64,000 bases of DNA from Micromonospora alfalfae (lineage in GTDB: Bacteria > Actinomycetota > Actinomycetes > Mycobacteriales > Micromonosporaceae). The notes beneath the pieces are model-generated. The model was not told the origin of the DNA, searched no databases, and saw only the letters and a list, made by a program, of their open reading frames with translations. Location: positions 270,582 through 334,581 of the forward strand of contig NZ_JAKKFH010000034.1 in assembly GCF_022230925.1 (NCBI RefSeq), written 5' to 3'. The position numbers and the translations under genes are program-made. The first letter of the stretch is position 1, and the number at the start of each line of letters is the position of its first letter. Shown one piece after another: positions 1 to 9,716 of the stretch.

Positions 1-294
1 GTCGTAACGGTCCAGACGGCTCCACTCGATCGGCCGCAACAACTCACCGACGATCTCGAACAACGCGTACCCGGCGGAGAGGTTGCCCAGGACGGCCAGG
101 TCACGCTCGGTCAGCCCGTCACCGGTGAACGTGATGTAGGACGCCCCTCCGACGACCTCGGTGTCCAGCTCGCCGATCCGGCCGTCCAACGCCGAACGGC
201 CGAAGATCTCCAGCTCAGCTCGGGTGAGGTCGACTGCGGCGCGGGCGTACACCCGGTTGGTGGCGGGCAGGATCAGCAGGCCGTAACGCGTCAT
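1..294 (-). CDS. Partial gene, N-terminal 98 codons (possible TRM11-type RNA methyltransferase)
   Basis: The gene reads leftward from ATG at 294 (protein begins MTRYGLLILPATNRVY) and is still open at base 1, so only 98 residues are visible. The visible part is a mixed alpha/beta domain without a recognisable catalytic motif. From memory it resembles the N-terminal THUMP-like half of actinobacterial TRM11-family SAM-dependent RNA methyltransferases; the SAM-binding half would lie outside the window, so the identification is a guess. It is divergent from the zinc-finger membrane protein at 367, with 72 bp between the two starts. Confidence 0.55.
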   Translation of the reverse strand, partial: MTRYGLLILPATNRVYARAAVDLTRAELEIFGRSALDGRIGELDTEVVGGASYITFTGDGLTERDLAVLGNLSAGYALFEIVGELLRPIEWSRLDRYD

Positions 295-366
295 GATCCG
301 GCGAGTATTCCACAACCGGTCACGGTCGCCGGGAACCGGAGCGGCTGCCGGAGCGACTACCGATAC

Positions 367-1254
367 ATGGGGTGTGAGCAGTGGCGGGAGGTCCTGTCCG
401 CGCAGTTGGACGGGGAGGAGACCGCCGCCGAACTGACGGCGGTGCAGGGGCACCTGGACGGGTGTGCCGAGTGCCGGGCCTGGTTCACGGCTGCGGCGGC
501 GGTGACCCGTCGGGTTCGTACCCGACTGGTGGTTGAGGTGCCGGACCGGACGGCGGCGATCCTTGCTGCCGCCAGCGCGGCCCCGGCCCGCCGGTCGCGG
601 TGGCGGCGTGGGCCGCTCGTCGCCGGCCTGCGAAAGGTGCCCGGACGGGGCCAGCTCGCCGCCGGGTTGCGCGCGGCGTTCGGACGTGGCCCGCTCGTCG
701 CCGGCCTTCGGTCGGCGCTCGGGCTGCTCGGCGCGGTGCAACTGGTGCTCGGTCTGGCCCAGGTCGGCCGGGGTGCGACCGCCGACCACCTGCACCCCAC
801 CGGCCAGCACCTGTGGCACGAGTCGGCGGCGTGGAACGTGGCAGTGGGCGCGGGCTTCCTCTTCGTGGCGTTGCGCCGCAGCCCACCCGCCGGGCTGCTG
901 CCGATGCTCAGCGCGTTCGTCGGCACATTGCTGCTGTTGTCGGTCAACGACCTGGCCACCGGTTCGGTGGGTGGGGAACGGCTGATCAGCCACGGCTTCC
1001 TGGTGGTCGGCTACCTGATCACGGTGCTGCTGTCCCGGCCCGGGCTGCGCCCCGGTGGGCCGGCACCGCAGCGGCAGCCGGGACCGTCGCGCTGGCGGTT
1101 CGGGGCCGACGAGGTGGACCGACCGCTGCGGGTGGTACGCCCCGACTCCTATCCGGCGCAGGCCGCCGACCGGTTCGCCGCGCCGGCGGCGCGGGCCGGT
1201 CAGGCTGCCCCGGCGGCGCACACCGGGCGGACGGACGAACGCCGGGCCGCCTGA
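367..1254 (+). CDS. Anti-sigma-factor-like zinc-finger membrane protein
   Basis: 295 aa. The first 45 residues form a zf-HC2 type anti-sigma zinc finger, with His29, Cys33 and Cys36 in the H-x3-C-x2-C arrangement. Residues 81-119 are three tandem 13-residue repeats (RGPLVAGLRKVPG and variants). The C-terminal half has about four hydrophobic segments (roughly 118-135, 155-175, 178-195, 209-225), so it should sit in the cytoplasmic membrane with a cytosolic zinc finger. The family usually binds and holds an ECF sigma factor, but no sigma gene is adjacent, so the partner is unknown. ATG at 367 is used; an upstream Shine-Dalgarno is not obvious. Confidence 0.8.
   Translation: MGCEQWREVLSAQLDGEETAAELTAVQGHLDGCAECRAWFTAAAAVTRRVRTRLVVEVPDRTAAILAAASAAPARRSRWRRGPLVAGLRKVPGRGQLAAGLRAAFGRGPLVAGLRSALGLLGAVQLVLGLAQVGRGATADHLHPTGQHLWHESAAWNVAVGAGFLFVALRRSPPAGLLPMLSAFVGTLLLLSVNDLATGSVGGERLISHGFLVVGYLITVLLSRPGLRPGGPAPQRQPGPSRWRFGADEVDRPLRVVRPDSYPAQAADRFAAPAARAGQAAPAAHTGRTDERRAA
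607..723 (+). repeat. Three in-frame tandem copies of a 39-bp unit
   Basis: Codons 81-93, 94-106 and 107-119 of the zinc-finger membrane protein (607-645, 646-684, 685-723) encode RGPLVAGLRKVPG, RGQLAAGLRAAFG and RGPLVAGLRSALG. The unit is exactly 39 bp, so gain or loss of a copy keeps the frame. It lies in the linker just before the first membrane segment. Confidence 0.85.
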
Positions 1255-1263
1255 TCGGCCGAG

Positions 1264-1923
1264 TCAGTCCACCTGCCGCTGCCGGGCCCGGTGGGCGCGC
1301 AGGTTGGTCGGGTGCCCGCAGACGCGCACGGAGTGCCAGACCCCGCTGTTGTTGCGTGAGCGGTCGTAGAACGCCACCCGGCAGCGGGGGTTGCGGCAGG
1401 TCTTGATCCGCCGCCCGGTGTCGGCGAGCTGCGCCTCGAACAGCGCAGCGAGGACGAGCGAGACCAGCAGCTCGACCCCGGCCCCGGCGGGGTCGAGGTG
1501 GACGGATCCGCCCTGATCGAGCCGGAGCGTGGCACCGGCGGTACGAGATCCGGTCGCGCGCCGGTTCGACGCCCCGGTGGTGCCGTGTCCGGGTTCCGGC
1601 ATGTGCAGCCTGGCGTCGATCCCGTCCAGCAACTCGTCGCGAAAGGTCCGTAGCGCCCGGAGTCCCGCAGGGTCGAGCGTGACGTCGGGCGCTGGGCGGC
1701 CGGCGGGCGTCGACCACTGCGCGACGGCCGACTGTGCCCATTCTGTGGCGCTGCCCGGGTCGTCCAGAAGGTCCGGTTGCCGTGGCACGCCAGCCGAGAT
1801 CGTGTTGAGCAGATCCTGAACGAGCCCGAGGCCGCCCGGAGCGGGGTCGATGCCGTACCTCGCGGTGGCGGTCCACGGCCCGACCACCGCGCCTGTCGGG
1901 TGGTCGGGCATCGAAAGCGTCAC
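1264..1923 (-). CDS. CGNR-type zinc-finger protein (ABATE domain)
   Basis: 219 aa from GTG 1923; GGGAAG lies 7 nt upstream and overlaps the end of the preceding gene, so the two are probably translationally coupled (4-bp gap). The C-terminal 45 residues match the zf-CGNR pattern: a C-x4-C pair (TCRNPRC), an aromatic FYDRSRN box and a final Cys. Two signature positions differ: the usual W-C is W-H (VWHSV) and CGNR itself is CGHP. Proteins of this family carry an N-terminal ligand-sensing-like domain and are thought to be transcriptional regulators; the ligand is unknown. An ATG at 1911 (MPDHPTG) is an alternative start. Confidence 0.75.
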   Translation of the reverse strand: MTLSMPDHPTGAVVGPWTATARYGIDPAPGGLGLVQDLLNTISAGVPRQPDLLDDPGSATEWAQSAVAQWSTPAGRPAPDVTLDPAGLRALRTFRDELLDGIDARLHMPEPGHGTTGASNRRATGSRTAGATLRLDQGGSVHLDPAGAGVELLVSLVLAALFEAQLADTGRRIKTCRNPRCRVAFYDRSRNNSGVWHSVRVCGHPTNLRAHRARQRQVD

Positions 1924-1927
1924 CGGG

Positions 1928-2776
1928 TCACTTCCCGAGCAGGGCGAGGGCCCCGTACCACGCCGGCCCCGGATTGATCCAGTCTGGGTAGAGTCGCACC
2001 ATCTCGTCGAAGAACTCGCGGGCGGTCTGCTTCTCGGCCAGCAGCCGCTCCACGGTCAGCAGGTACTTCCGGGTCTGGTCGATGCTTGCCGGGTCGTCGG
2101 GAAGGGCCCGATTCTTGTGGCCAGCGACGACGGCCCGGGGCGCGAGCGCCTCGACGCGGTCGAGGGCATCGAGCCATTGCCGCAGGCCGCCGCCGACGGT
2201 CTCCGAGATGTACTGGTGAACCCCGTTGTAGACGACGTCGCCGGCGACGACCAGGCCGATCGACGGGACGTGCAGAACGGTGGTCTGATCGGTGTCGGTG
2301 TGCCCGGTCTCGACGGGCTGGATGAGGTTGCCTTCGAGCAGGAACCCCTCCGCCGGCACGGGTACCGCGTCGACAGACGTTTCCGGGATCAGGCCGGGGA
2401 AGACCCGGTCGAACAGTTCATTCCGCCCGACGGTGGCCTGCTGGTGCATCACCTGGATGGTGCCGGGCGTGGCGTAGGTGATCGCGCCGGGGAAGCGCTT
2501 GACCAGCTCCGCCGCGCCGAACCAGTGGTCGCCGTGCCCGTGGGTGGCGTAGATGTACGTCAGCCGCTTACCCGACTCGGCGATCCAGTCGCCCACCTGC
2601 GAGATCTGCTCGTGGGTGAACGGTGGATCCACCAGAAGCGCCTCCTCGGCCCCGAAGATCAAGGTGGACGAGACCGGGTTCCAGTGGAGCCGCGACCCGT
2701 CCGGCATGCGCTGGTCACCCGCTCGCATGGGGCCGTCCGAGACGAAAACCTCGTACGACAGGGCAGGAGTGGTCAT
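1928..2776 (-). CDS. Metallo-beta-lactamase-fold hydrolase
   Basis: 282 aa. ATG at 2776 is chosen because a near-perfect GAGGAGG lies 4 nt upstream. The zinc-binding signature HGHGDHW is present (about residue 78), followed by a later His in the HTDTDQT stretch, the GDVVYNG loop with the bridging Asp, and the final AGHKN His. The fold covers glyoxalase II-like and lactonase-like hydrolases; the substrate cannot be read from sequence. It lies between a TetR regulator (upstream, same strand) and the CGNR protein (4 bp downstream), and a candidate operator lies 55-91 bp upstream of its start. Confidence 0.85.
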   Translation of the reverse strand: MTTPALSYEVFVSDGPMRAGDQRMPDGSRLHWNPVSSTLIFGAEEALLVDPPFTHEQISQVGDWIAESGKRLTYIYATHGHGDHWFGAAELVKRFPGAITYATPGTIQVMHQQATVGRNELFDRVFPGLIPETSVDAVPVPAEGFLLEGNLIQPVETGHTDTDQTTVLHVPSIGLVVAGDVVYNGVHQYISETVGGGLRQWLDALDRVEALAPRAVVAGHKNRALPDDPASIDQTRKYLLTVERLLAEKQTAREFFDEMVRLYPDWINPGPAWYGALALLGK

Positions 2777-2830
2777 GTTTCCTCCTCGGTGACGCGATGC
2801 CCGGCTCGTCGCGGGTGAATACCCGTCGAG

Positions 2831-2867
2831 CAACGAAATAACCGTAGCCTCTACACCTATTTCATTG
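2831..2867. promoter_or_regulatory. Inverted repeat upstream of the MBL-fold gene
   Basis: CAACGAAATA (2831-2840) and TATTTCATTG (2858-2867) are inverted copies with 9 of 10 bases matching, separated by 17 bp. It sits in the 135-bp gap between the TetR gene and the MBL-fold gene and is A+T-rich compared with the surrounding DNA. A TetR operator is the simplest reading; this is inference. Confidence 0.4.
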
Positions 2868-2911
2868 CCGTCATCGCGCTCGTGGCCTACGTCACCGCCC
2901 CGTGTCACGCC

Positions 2912-3574
2912 CTAGCCGGGAGGCCCAGCCGGGCGCATCGGCCGGGTCAGATCCTCGCCGGCGAGGATCTGCGGGACGACCTGTTCGACGATGGTCAGCA
3001 GGGTCGTGGTGAGCAGCAGGTGCACCTGGGCGCGGGTCAGCGCGCCACGCTGGAGCCACTCCCGGGCGGTCGACGTCGCCAACCCGCAGTACGCCCGGAC
3101 CATGCCGCGAAGCTCCTCATGGTGCTCGGCCTGGCCAGCCAGCCCGACGGCGACCAGCATCCGGTCCGCGGCGACCTCCTCGGCCTCGGCGAGCACCCGC
3201 TCCACGTCGGCGTCGCCGCCCATCCCCCGGGCGGTGACCGCCGCCAGCCACGAGGTGCTGTGTCGGGACACCACGTCGAGGAACCAGGTGACGCTGGCGT
3301 CGACCCGGGTCCGCAGATCGCCCTTGGGCAACCGTTCCAGGGCAACCTCCGGGATCGTCACCATGACCCGGACGACCTCCAGGTAGAGGTCCTTCTTCGC
3401 GCCGAAGTAGTGGTTGACCAACCCGCGGGCGACACCCGCCTCACGGGCGACGTCGGTGGTCGACACCTCCGCGTACGGGCGCTCGCCGAACAGCCGGACC
3501 GCGCAGGCCAGGATCTGGCCGCGTCGGGCGTCCGGCTCCAACCGGCGGCGGCGCGGAGCCGTCTCGACACTCAT
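2912..3574 (-). CDS. TetR-family transcriptional regulator
   Basis: 220 aa from ATG 3574. Residues about 15-62 form the TetR helix-turn-helix (GQILACAVRLFGERPYAEVS, then TDVAREAGVARGLVNHYFGAKKDLYLEV split across the recognition helix). The remainder is the all-helical ligand-binding and dimerisation domain, whose ligand is unknown. It reads toward the MBL-fold hydrolase and CGNR protein, which are the likeliest targets; a 37-nt inverted repeat lies between it and the MBL gene. Upstream is the VOC protein, 95 bp away on the same strand. Confidence 0.88.
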   Translation of the reverse strand: MSVETAPRRRRLEPDARRGQILACAVRLFGERPYAEVSTTDVAREAGVARGLVNHYFGAKKDLYLEVVRVMVTIPEVALERLPKGDLRTRVDASVTWFLDVVSRHSTSWLAAVTARGMGGDADVERVLAEAEEVAADRMLVAVGLAGQAEHHEELRGMVRAYCGLATSTAREWLQRGALTRAQVHLLLTTTLLTIVEQVVPQILAGEDLTRPMRPAGPPG

Positions 3575-3669
3575 CTGCCCGACCCTATCGGCAGCTCACA
3601 CCGCCGGCTTCGGCGTCGACGTCCGCCGTGCCTCCTCGGAGCCGCCGGCCCCCGGGCCGCGCCGACCGG

Positions 3670-4068
3670 TCAACGGCTGGACCTCTCGATCGCGGCCGGG
3701 GTCACTGGGGTGAAGAAGTTGACCAGGTTGCCGTCGGGGTCGCGGAAGAGCAGGGCTCGGTTACCCCAGGGCATGGTCGTGGGCTCGTTCACGAAGTCGT
3801 CCACCACGCTCTTCAGCTTCTCGTACAGCGCATCCACGTCCTCCACGAGGAACTCGATGATCACGCTGTGGTTGTCGGCGGGGCGGGCTGAGCCGGGCGC
3901 GAACAGTCCGACGGTGCGGGTGCTGCCGATCGCCAGTGTGCAGTGGGCGGTACGCACCTCGGCGAAGTCCTCGTTGCCCCAGGTCGCCTGCACGCCGGTG
4001 ATCTTCTCGTAGAAGCCGACCAGGCGGTTGATCTCGTCGGTGATGATGCGGATCGAGATGAAGTCCAC
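3670..4068 (-). CDS. VOC-superfamily (glyoxalase/dioxygenase fold) protein
   Basis: 132 aa from GTG 4068, with GGGAG 5 nt upstream. The sequence has the paired beta-alpha-beta-beta-beta modules of the VOC fold, ending in the characteristic FRDPDGNLVNFF. Such proteins include lyases, dioxygenases and resistance binding proteins; no specific substrate is evident. It is transcribed divergently from the WYL regulator and shares with it the 99-bp intergenic region holding a 31-nt palindrome, so it is a likely target of that regulator. Confidence 0.85.
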   Translation of the reverse strand: MDFISIRIITDEINRLVGFYEKITGVQATWGNEDFAEVRTAHCTLAIGSTRTVGLFAPGSARPADNHSVIIEFLVEDVDALYEKLKSVVDDFVNEPTTMPWGNRALLFRDPDGNLVNFFTPVTPAAIERSSR

Positions 4069-4121
4069 GTCTTCTCCCTGCTCAGTGCGGTCGGTATCGG
4101 TCGGTCGAGATCACGTTAGAA

Positions 4122-4152
4122 CGAATACTGGACAGGTTTGGTCCAGTATTCG
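4122..4152. promoter_or_regulatory. Perfect palindromic operator between VOC gene and WYL regulator
   Basis: CGAATACTGGAC (4122-4133) and GTCCAGTATTCG (4141-4152) are perfect 12-bp inverted copies around a 7-bp spacer. It lies 16 bp upstream of the WYL regulator start and 54 bp upstream of the divergent VOC gene. The position suits autoregulation together with control of the VOC gene. Confidence 0.65.
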
Positions 4153-4167
4153 GATAAAGTTCAGACC

Positions 4168-5148
4168 GTGGCACGACCGACAGCCCAGGTGCTCGCACTG
4201 CTGGAACTCCTGCAGTCCGGCGGGGTCCGGACGATGGCCGAGCTTGCCGAGCGCCTTGGTGTCGAGCCGCGCACGGTGCGGCGCTACGTGAGTCATCTGG
4301 TCGACCTGGACCTGCCGGTGGAGTCGGTGCGCGGTCGCTACGGCGGGTATCGGCTCGCCGCCGGCTATCGTCTGCCGCCGCTGATGTTCAACGACGACGA
4401 AGCTCTTGCCGTCCTACTCGGCCTGATCGCCGGCCGCCGTGCCGGTTTGGCGAGAGCAACGGGCACGGCGGGCGAAACAGCCGCCGCGAAGATCCGTCGC
4501 GTCCTGCCGCCGCGGACGGCGGACCGGCTGGACGCCGCACTCCAGTCCCTCTCCTTCACCGCCGAACTCGGTGACTTCCCTGCGCCGCGGACCGACGTAC
4601 TACTCGCCGTCGCCGACGCGGTCCGCCATCACCGGCCGATCTCGCTGCAGTACACCTCGGGCGACGGCCGGCGCAGCGTCCGCGTGCTGCATCCGTTCGG
4701 GCTGGTCAACCATGCCGGCCGGTGGTACGTCACCGGGGTCGATCCGGATATCGGCGAGGAGCGAACCCTTCGACTCGACCGCATCGCGGACGCGAGACCG
4801 CTGCCGGGCTCGTTCGAGCCGCCCGCCGGGAACGATCCGGCCCGGCACCTTCTCACCTCGATGGCACGAGCGCCGTACCAGCACGCGGTGTCGCTGCGGA
4901 TACAAGGAACAGTCGAGCAGATCCGCAGGCAACTACCGGCCAGCATCGCCGAGGTACGAGAGGGTGCGGACGAAGGCTGGCAGGACGTGGAGATCCGGGC
5001 AGAGAGCCTCGACTGGTTGCCCGGCGTGCTCGCCGCGCTCGACCTGCCGTTCGTCATCGAACGTCCGGACGAACTCCGCGACCGCGTCGTCGCTCTCGCT
5101 GAGCGGCTGGCGGCCTCGTCACGACGTGGGTCGATCACGACTTATTGA
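4168..5148 (+). CDS. HTH-WYL (YafY/DeoR-like) transcriptional regulator
   Basis: 326 aa from GTG 4168 (protein begins with ARPTAQVLALLELL after the start). Residues about 5-55 form a winged helix-turn-helix (TMAELAERLGVEPRTVRRYV), followed by the GRYGGYRLAAGYRLPPLMF linker typical of YafY proteins. The WYL domain covers about 140-220 and the WCX C-terminal extension follows. These regulators sense small ligands or nucleic acid through the WYL pocket. No Shine-Dalgarno is visible and GGATAAAGT lies just upstream, so the transcript may be leaderless. The adjacent palindrome suggests control of itself and the VOC gene. Confidence 0.88.
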   Translation: MARPTAQVLALLELLQSGGVRTMAELAERLGVEPRTVRRYVSHLVDLDLPVESVRGRYGGYRLAAGYRLPPLMFNDDEALAVLLGLIAGRRAGLARATGTAGETAAAKIRRVLPPRTADRLDAALQSLSFTAELGDFPAPRTDVLLAVADAVRHHRPISLQYTSGDGRRSVRVLHPFGLVNHAGRWYVTGVDPDIGEERTLRLDRIADARPLPGSFEPPAGNDPARHLLTSMARAPYQHAVSLRIQGTVEQIRRQLPASIAEVREGADEGWQDVEIRAESLDWLPGVLAALDLPFVIERPDELRDRVVALAERLAASSRRGSITTY

Positions 5149-5180
5149 CATGCCGCCAACAGCGCGCGAGGGTGGTGCAC

Positions 5181-6330
5181 ATGCCGACGCCCGACGGTCC
5201 CCCCTCCCCCTGGCGCGAGCCGGAGCACGACGACCTGGCCGAGCTGGCCAGCACCTTCTTCACCAAGGAGGTGTTGCCGCACGCCGACCGCCTTCAGGAG
5301 CAGGGCCACCCGGACCGCGAGCACTATCGGCGCGCCGGTGAGCTGGGGCTGCTCGGCCTGTCGGTCCCGGAGGAGTACGGCGGTGGGGGCGGCGGGTTCA
5401 CCCACGAGGCGGTGCTGCTGCACGAGCAGGCGTACGCCGGGGAGGGCAGCCTCGGCCTGGCCGTCCACAGTGGCATCGTCACCGGATACCTGGTGGCGTA
5501 CGGCAGTGAGGAGCAGAAGCGGCGCTGGCTGCCCGGCCTGTGCAGCGGTGAGCTGGTCGGCGCCATCGCGATGACCGAGCCGGACGGTGGCTCCGATCTT
5601 CAGGCGATGCGCACCCGGGCGGTCCGCGACGGCGACGACTACCTGGTGACCGGCGCGAAGACGTTCATCACCAACGGCGGTCTGGCCGACCTGGTCATCG
5701 TGGCGGTGAAGACCGACCCCGAGCAGCGGGCGGCCGGCGTCTCGCTGCTCGTGTGCGAGGTGGGCGGCGACCCGGAGGGCTTCCGGCGAGGCCGACTGCT
5801 GTCCAAGATCGGCCTGCACGCCAACGACACTGCGGAGTTGTTCTTCGACGAGTTCCGGGTGCCGACGGCCAACCTGCTCGGCGGCGCCGAAGGGCTGGGC
5901 TTCGTCCAGCTCATGCAGCAGCTTCCGCAGGAACGGCTGGTCATCGGCGTTGGGGCGGTCGCCGCCATGGAACGGGCGGTCGCGCTGACCGTCGCGTACG
6001 CCAAGGAGCGCACCGCGTTCGGCAAGCCCCTGATGGGTCACCAGAACACCCGGATGGTGCTCGCCGAGTGCGCCACCCGCGCCCGGGTCAGCCGGGTCTT
6101 CCTGGATGACTGCATCGTCCGACACACGCGTGGCGACCTGGACGTCTCCACGGCGGCGATGGCGAAGTCGTGGCTCACCGACGGGCAGTGCGAGGTGGTC
6201 GATCGGTGCCTTCAACTCTTCGGCGGTTACGGCTACACGACGGAGTACCCGATCGCCCGGATGTACGCCGACGCCCGCGTCCAAAAGATCTACGGCGGCA
6301 CCAACGAGATCATGAAGGAGTTGATCGCGC

Positions 6331-6341
<11 letters not shown>
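5181..6341 (+). CDS. Acyl-CoA dehydrogenase (long-chain type)
   Basis: 386 aa from ATG 5181, with GAGGGTGG upstream; it catalyses FAD-dependent alpha,beta-dehydrogenation of acyl-CoA, the first step of beta-oxidation. Domains: N-terminal helical, central beta domain with IAMTEPDGGSDLQAM and TGAKTFITNGG, and C-terminal helical domain with FGGYGYTTEYPIARMYAD. The end reads IYGGTNEIMKELIAR: the usual medium-chain catalytic Glu of YEGT is Gly, and the LPQERL helix resembles long-chain and isovaleryl-type enzymes where the base sits elsewhere. It is first in a four-gene operon; the next gene overlaps by 11 bp. Confidence 0.92.
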
Positions 6342-7545
<1,204 letters not shown>

Positions 7546-7559
7546 CCCGGAGGACGACA

Positions 7560-9716
7560 ATGACCAACACCATCCGGTACGACCGCGGCGCCGACGGCAT
7601 CGTCACGCTCACAGTGGACGACCCCACCCAGTCCGCCAACACAATGAACCGGGCGTACGCCGCCTCGATGAGCGTCACGTTGGACCGGCTGGAGGCCGAG
7701 AGCGATCTCGTCGGCGTCATCGTGACCAGCGCGAAGTCGACCTTCTTCGCCGGCGGTGACCTGCCCGAGATGATCCGGGCCACCCGCGCCGACGCGCCCG
7801 CGCTCGCCGACCTGCTCGGCACCATCAAACGGGACCTGCGCCGGCTGGAGACGCTGGGCCGGCCGGTGGTCGCCGCTGTCAACGGCTCGGCGCTCGGTGG
7901 TGGCCTGGAGATCGCGCTCGCCTGCCACCACCGGATCGCGCTGGACGCGTCCGGCAGCCGGCTCGGGCTGCCCGAGGTGACCCTGGGCCTGCTGCCTGGT
8001 GCTGGCGGTGTCACCCGGACCGTACGGATGCTCGGCCTGGCCGGCGCGCTGACCACTGTGCTGCTCACCGGCCGGCGGATGCGCCCGGTCGACGCCCTGT
8101 CCGCCGGGCTGGTCGACGAGGTGGTCGCCACGCCCACCGAGCTGCTGGACCGGGCGCGGGCCTGGATCGCGGCGAACCCGCACCCGGCACAGCCGTGGGA
8201 CCGGCCGGACTATCGGATGCCGGGCGGCACCCCGGCCAGCCGCTCGCTGGCCACACAACTGCCCGCCTTCCCGGCGACGCTGCGCAAGCAGCTCAAGGGT
8301 GCCCGGCTGCCCGCGCCCGAGGCGATCCTCGCCGCCGCCGTCGAGGGCGCACAGGTCGACCTGGAGACCGCCCTGAGCGTGGAGACCCGGCACCTGATCG
8401 GCCTGCTCACCGGGCAGGTCGCCAAGAACATGATCGGTGCGTTCTTCTTCGACCTGAAGGCCGTCAACGGTGGCGCGGCCCGACCGCCCGGCGTGGATGC
8501 GCCGCCGGTGCGCCGGGTGGCGGTGCTCGGCGCGGGCATGATGGGCGCTGGCATCGCGTACGCCTGCGCCAGCGCCGGGCTGGACGTCGTGGTCAAGGAC
8601 GTCACGCCGGAGGCCGCCGGCCGGGCCCGGGAGCACGCCGAGCGGTTACTGACCCGGGCGGTACGCAAGGGCCGCACTACCGAGGCGGACGCGCGTGCCG
8701 TGCTGGACCGGATCGCCACCACCGACCAGGTGGACGCGTTGGCCGGCTGCGACGCGGTCATCGAGGCGGTCTTCGAGGACCCGGCCCTGAAGAAGGCCGT
8801 GTTCGCCGAGGTGCTGCCGGTGCTCGCGCCAGGCGCGCTGCTCGCCTCCAACACCTCCACCCTGCCGATCACCGGGCTGGCCGAGGGCGTGGACCGGCCG
8901 ACGGACTTCATCGGCATGCACTTCTTCTCTCCGGTGGACCGGATGCCCCTGCTGGAGATCGTGGTCGGCGAACGCACCGGGGACGTGGCGCTGGCCCGTG
9001 CGTTCGACCTGGGCCGGCGGATCGGCAAGACCCCGATCGTGGTCAACGACGGCCGGGGTTTCTTCACCAGCCGGGTGATCGGCAAGTTCATCGACGAGGC
9101 GGTCGGCATGGTCGCCGAGGGTGTCCCCGCCGCATCGGTGGAGCAGGCCGCCCTTCAGGCCGGCTACCCGACCGGGCCGCTGGCGCTGGCCGACGAGGTC
9201 AGCCTCACGCTCATCCAGCGGATCCGCCGCCAGTTCGAGGCGGCCAGCGAGGAGTTCCGACCGATGCCGGCGCACCGCCTGGTAGACGAGCTGGTCGACG
9301 CGTACGAGCGGCCGGGGCGCGCCGCCGGACGGGGTTTCTACTCCTACGACGACGGCACCCGGGGTCGGCTGTGGCCCGGTCTCGCCGACCTGACCACCGA
9401 CGCGGGTCGGGCGGTGCCGTTCACCGACCTCCAGGAACGGATGCTCTTCGCCGAGGCGCTGGACGCGCTGCGCTGCCTCGACGAGGGGGTGTTGCGCACC
9501 GAGACCGACGCCAACATCGGCTCGATCTTCGGCATCGGCTTCCCGGCGTGGACGGGCGGGGTGATCCGCTACGTCCGGCAGTACGCGGGCGGCCCGGCCG
9601 GCTTCGCGGCCCGTGCCACCGAGCTGGCGGGCATCTACGGCGACCGGTTCACGCCCCCCGCCGACCTGGCCGAGCGGCTCGCCGTTCTCCGGGCCGAACC
9701 GGCTGACGTCGCATGA
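7560..9716 (+). CDS. Fused enoyl-CoA hydratase / 3-hydroxyacyl-CoA dehydrogenase
   Basis: 718 aa. Residues about 1-200 are a crotonase domain with the oxyanion-hole glycines in SALGGGLEIALAC and the LPEVTLGLLPGAGG segment. From about residue 318 the NAD-binding domain begins with VAVLGAGMMGAGIAYA, and GMHFFSPVDRMPLLEIV marks the hydroxyacyl-CoA dehydrogenase. Two C-terminal 3HCDH domains follow. It therefore hydrates enoyl-CoA and oxidises the 3-hydroxyacyl-CoA, as the FadB/FadJ alpha subunit does, working with the adjacent thiolase. ATG 7560 follows GGAGGACGACA. Its last codons overlap the CoA-transferase start by 4 bp. Confidence 0.94.
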   Translation: MTNTIRYDRGADGIVTLTVDDPTQSANTMNRAYAASMSVTLDRLEAESDLVGVIVTSAKSTFFAGGDLPEMIRATRADAPALADLLGTIKRDLRRLETLGRPVVAAVNGSALGGGLEIALACHHRIALDASGSRLGLPEVTLGLLPGAGGVTRTVRMLGLAGALTTVLLTGRRMRPVDALSAGLVDEVVATPTELLDRARAWIAANPHPAQPWDRPDYRMPGGTPASRSLATQLPAFPATLRKQLKGARLPAPEAILAAAVEGAQVDLETALSVETRHLIGLLTGQVAKNMIGAFFFDLKAVNGGAARPPGVDAPPVRRVAVLGAGMMGAGIAYACASAGLDVVVKDVTPEAAGRAREHAERLLTRAVRKGRTTEADARAVLDRIATTDQVDALAGCDAVIEAVFEDPALKKAVFAEVLPVLAPGALLASNTSTLPITGLAEGVDRPTDFIGMHFFSPVDRMPLLEIVVGERTGDVALARAFDLGRRIGKTPIVVNDGRGFFTSRVIGKFIDEAVGMVAEGVPAASVEQAALQAGYPTGPLALADEVSLTLIQRIRRQFEAASEEFRPMPAHRLVDELVDAYERPGRAAGRGFYSYDDGTRGRLWPGLADLTTDAGRAVPFTDLQERMLFAEALDALRCLDEGVLRTETDANIGSIFGIGFPAWTGGVIRYVRQYAGGPAGFAARATELAGIYGDRFTPPADLAERLAVLRAEPADVA

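Noticed and set aside
1850..2818. Plus-strand frame opposite the MBL-fold gene
   Set aside because: It is the complement of a well-supported metallo-hydrolase with HGHGDHW; its own translation shows no domain or ribosome-binding site.
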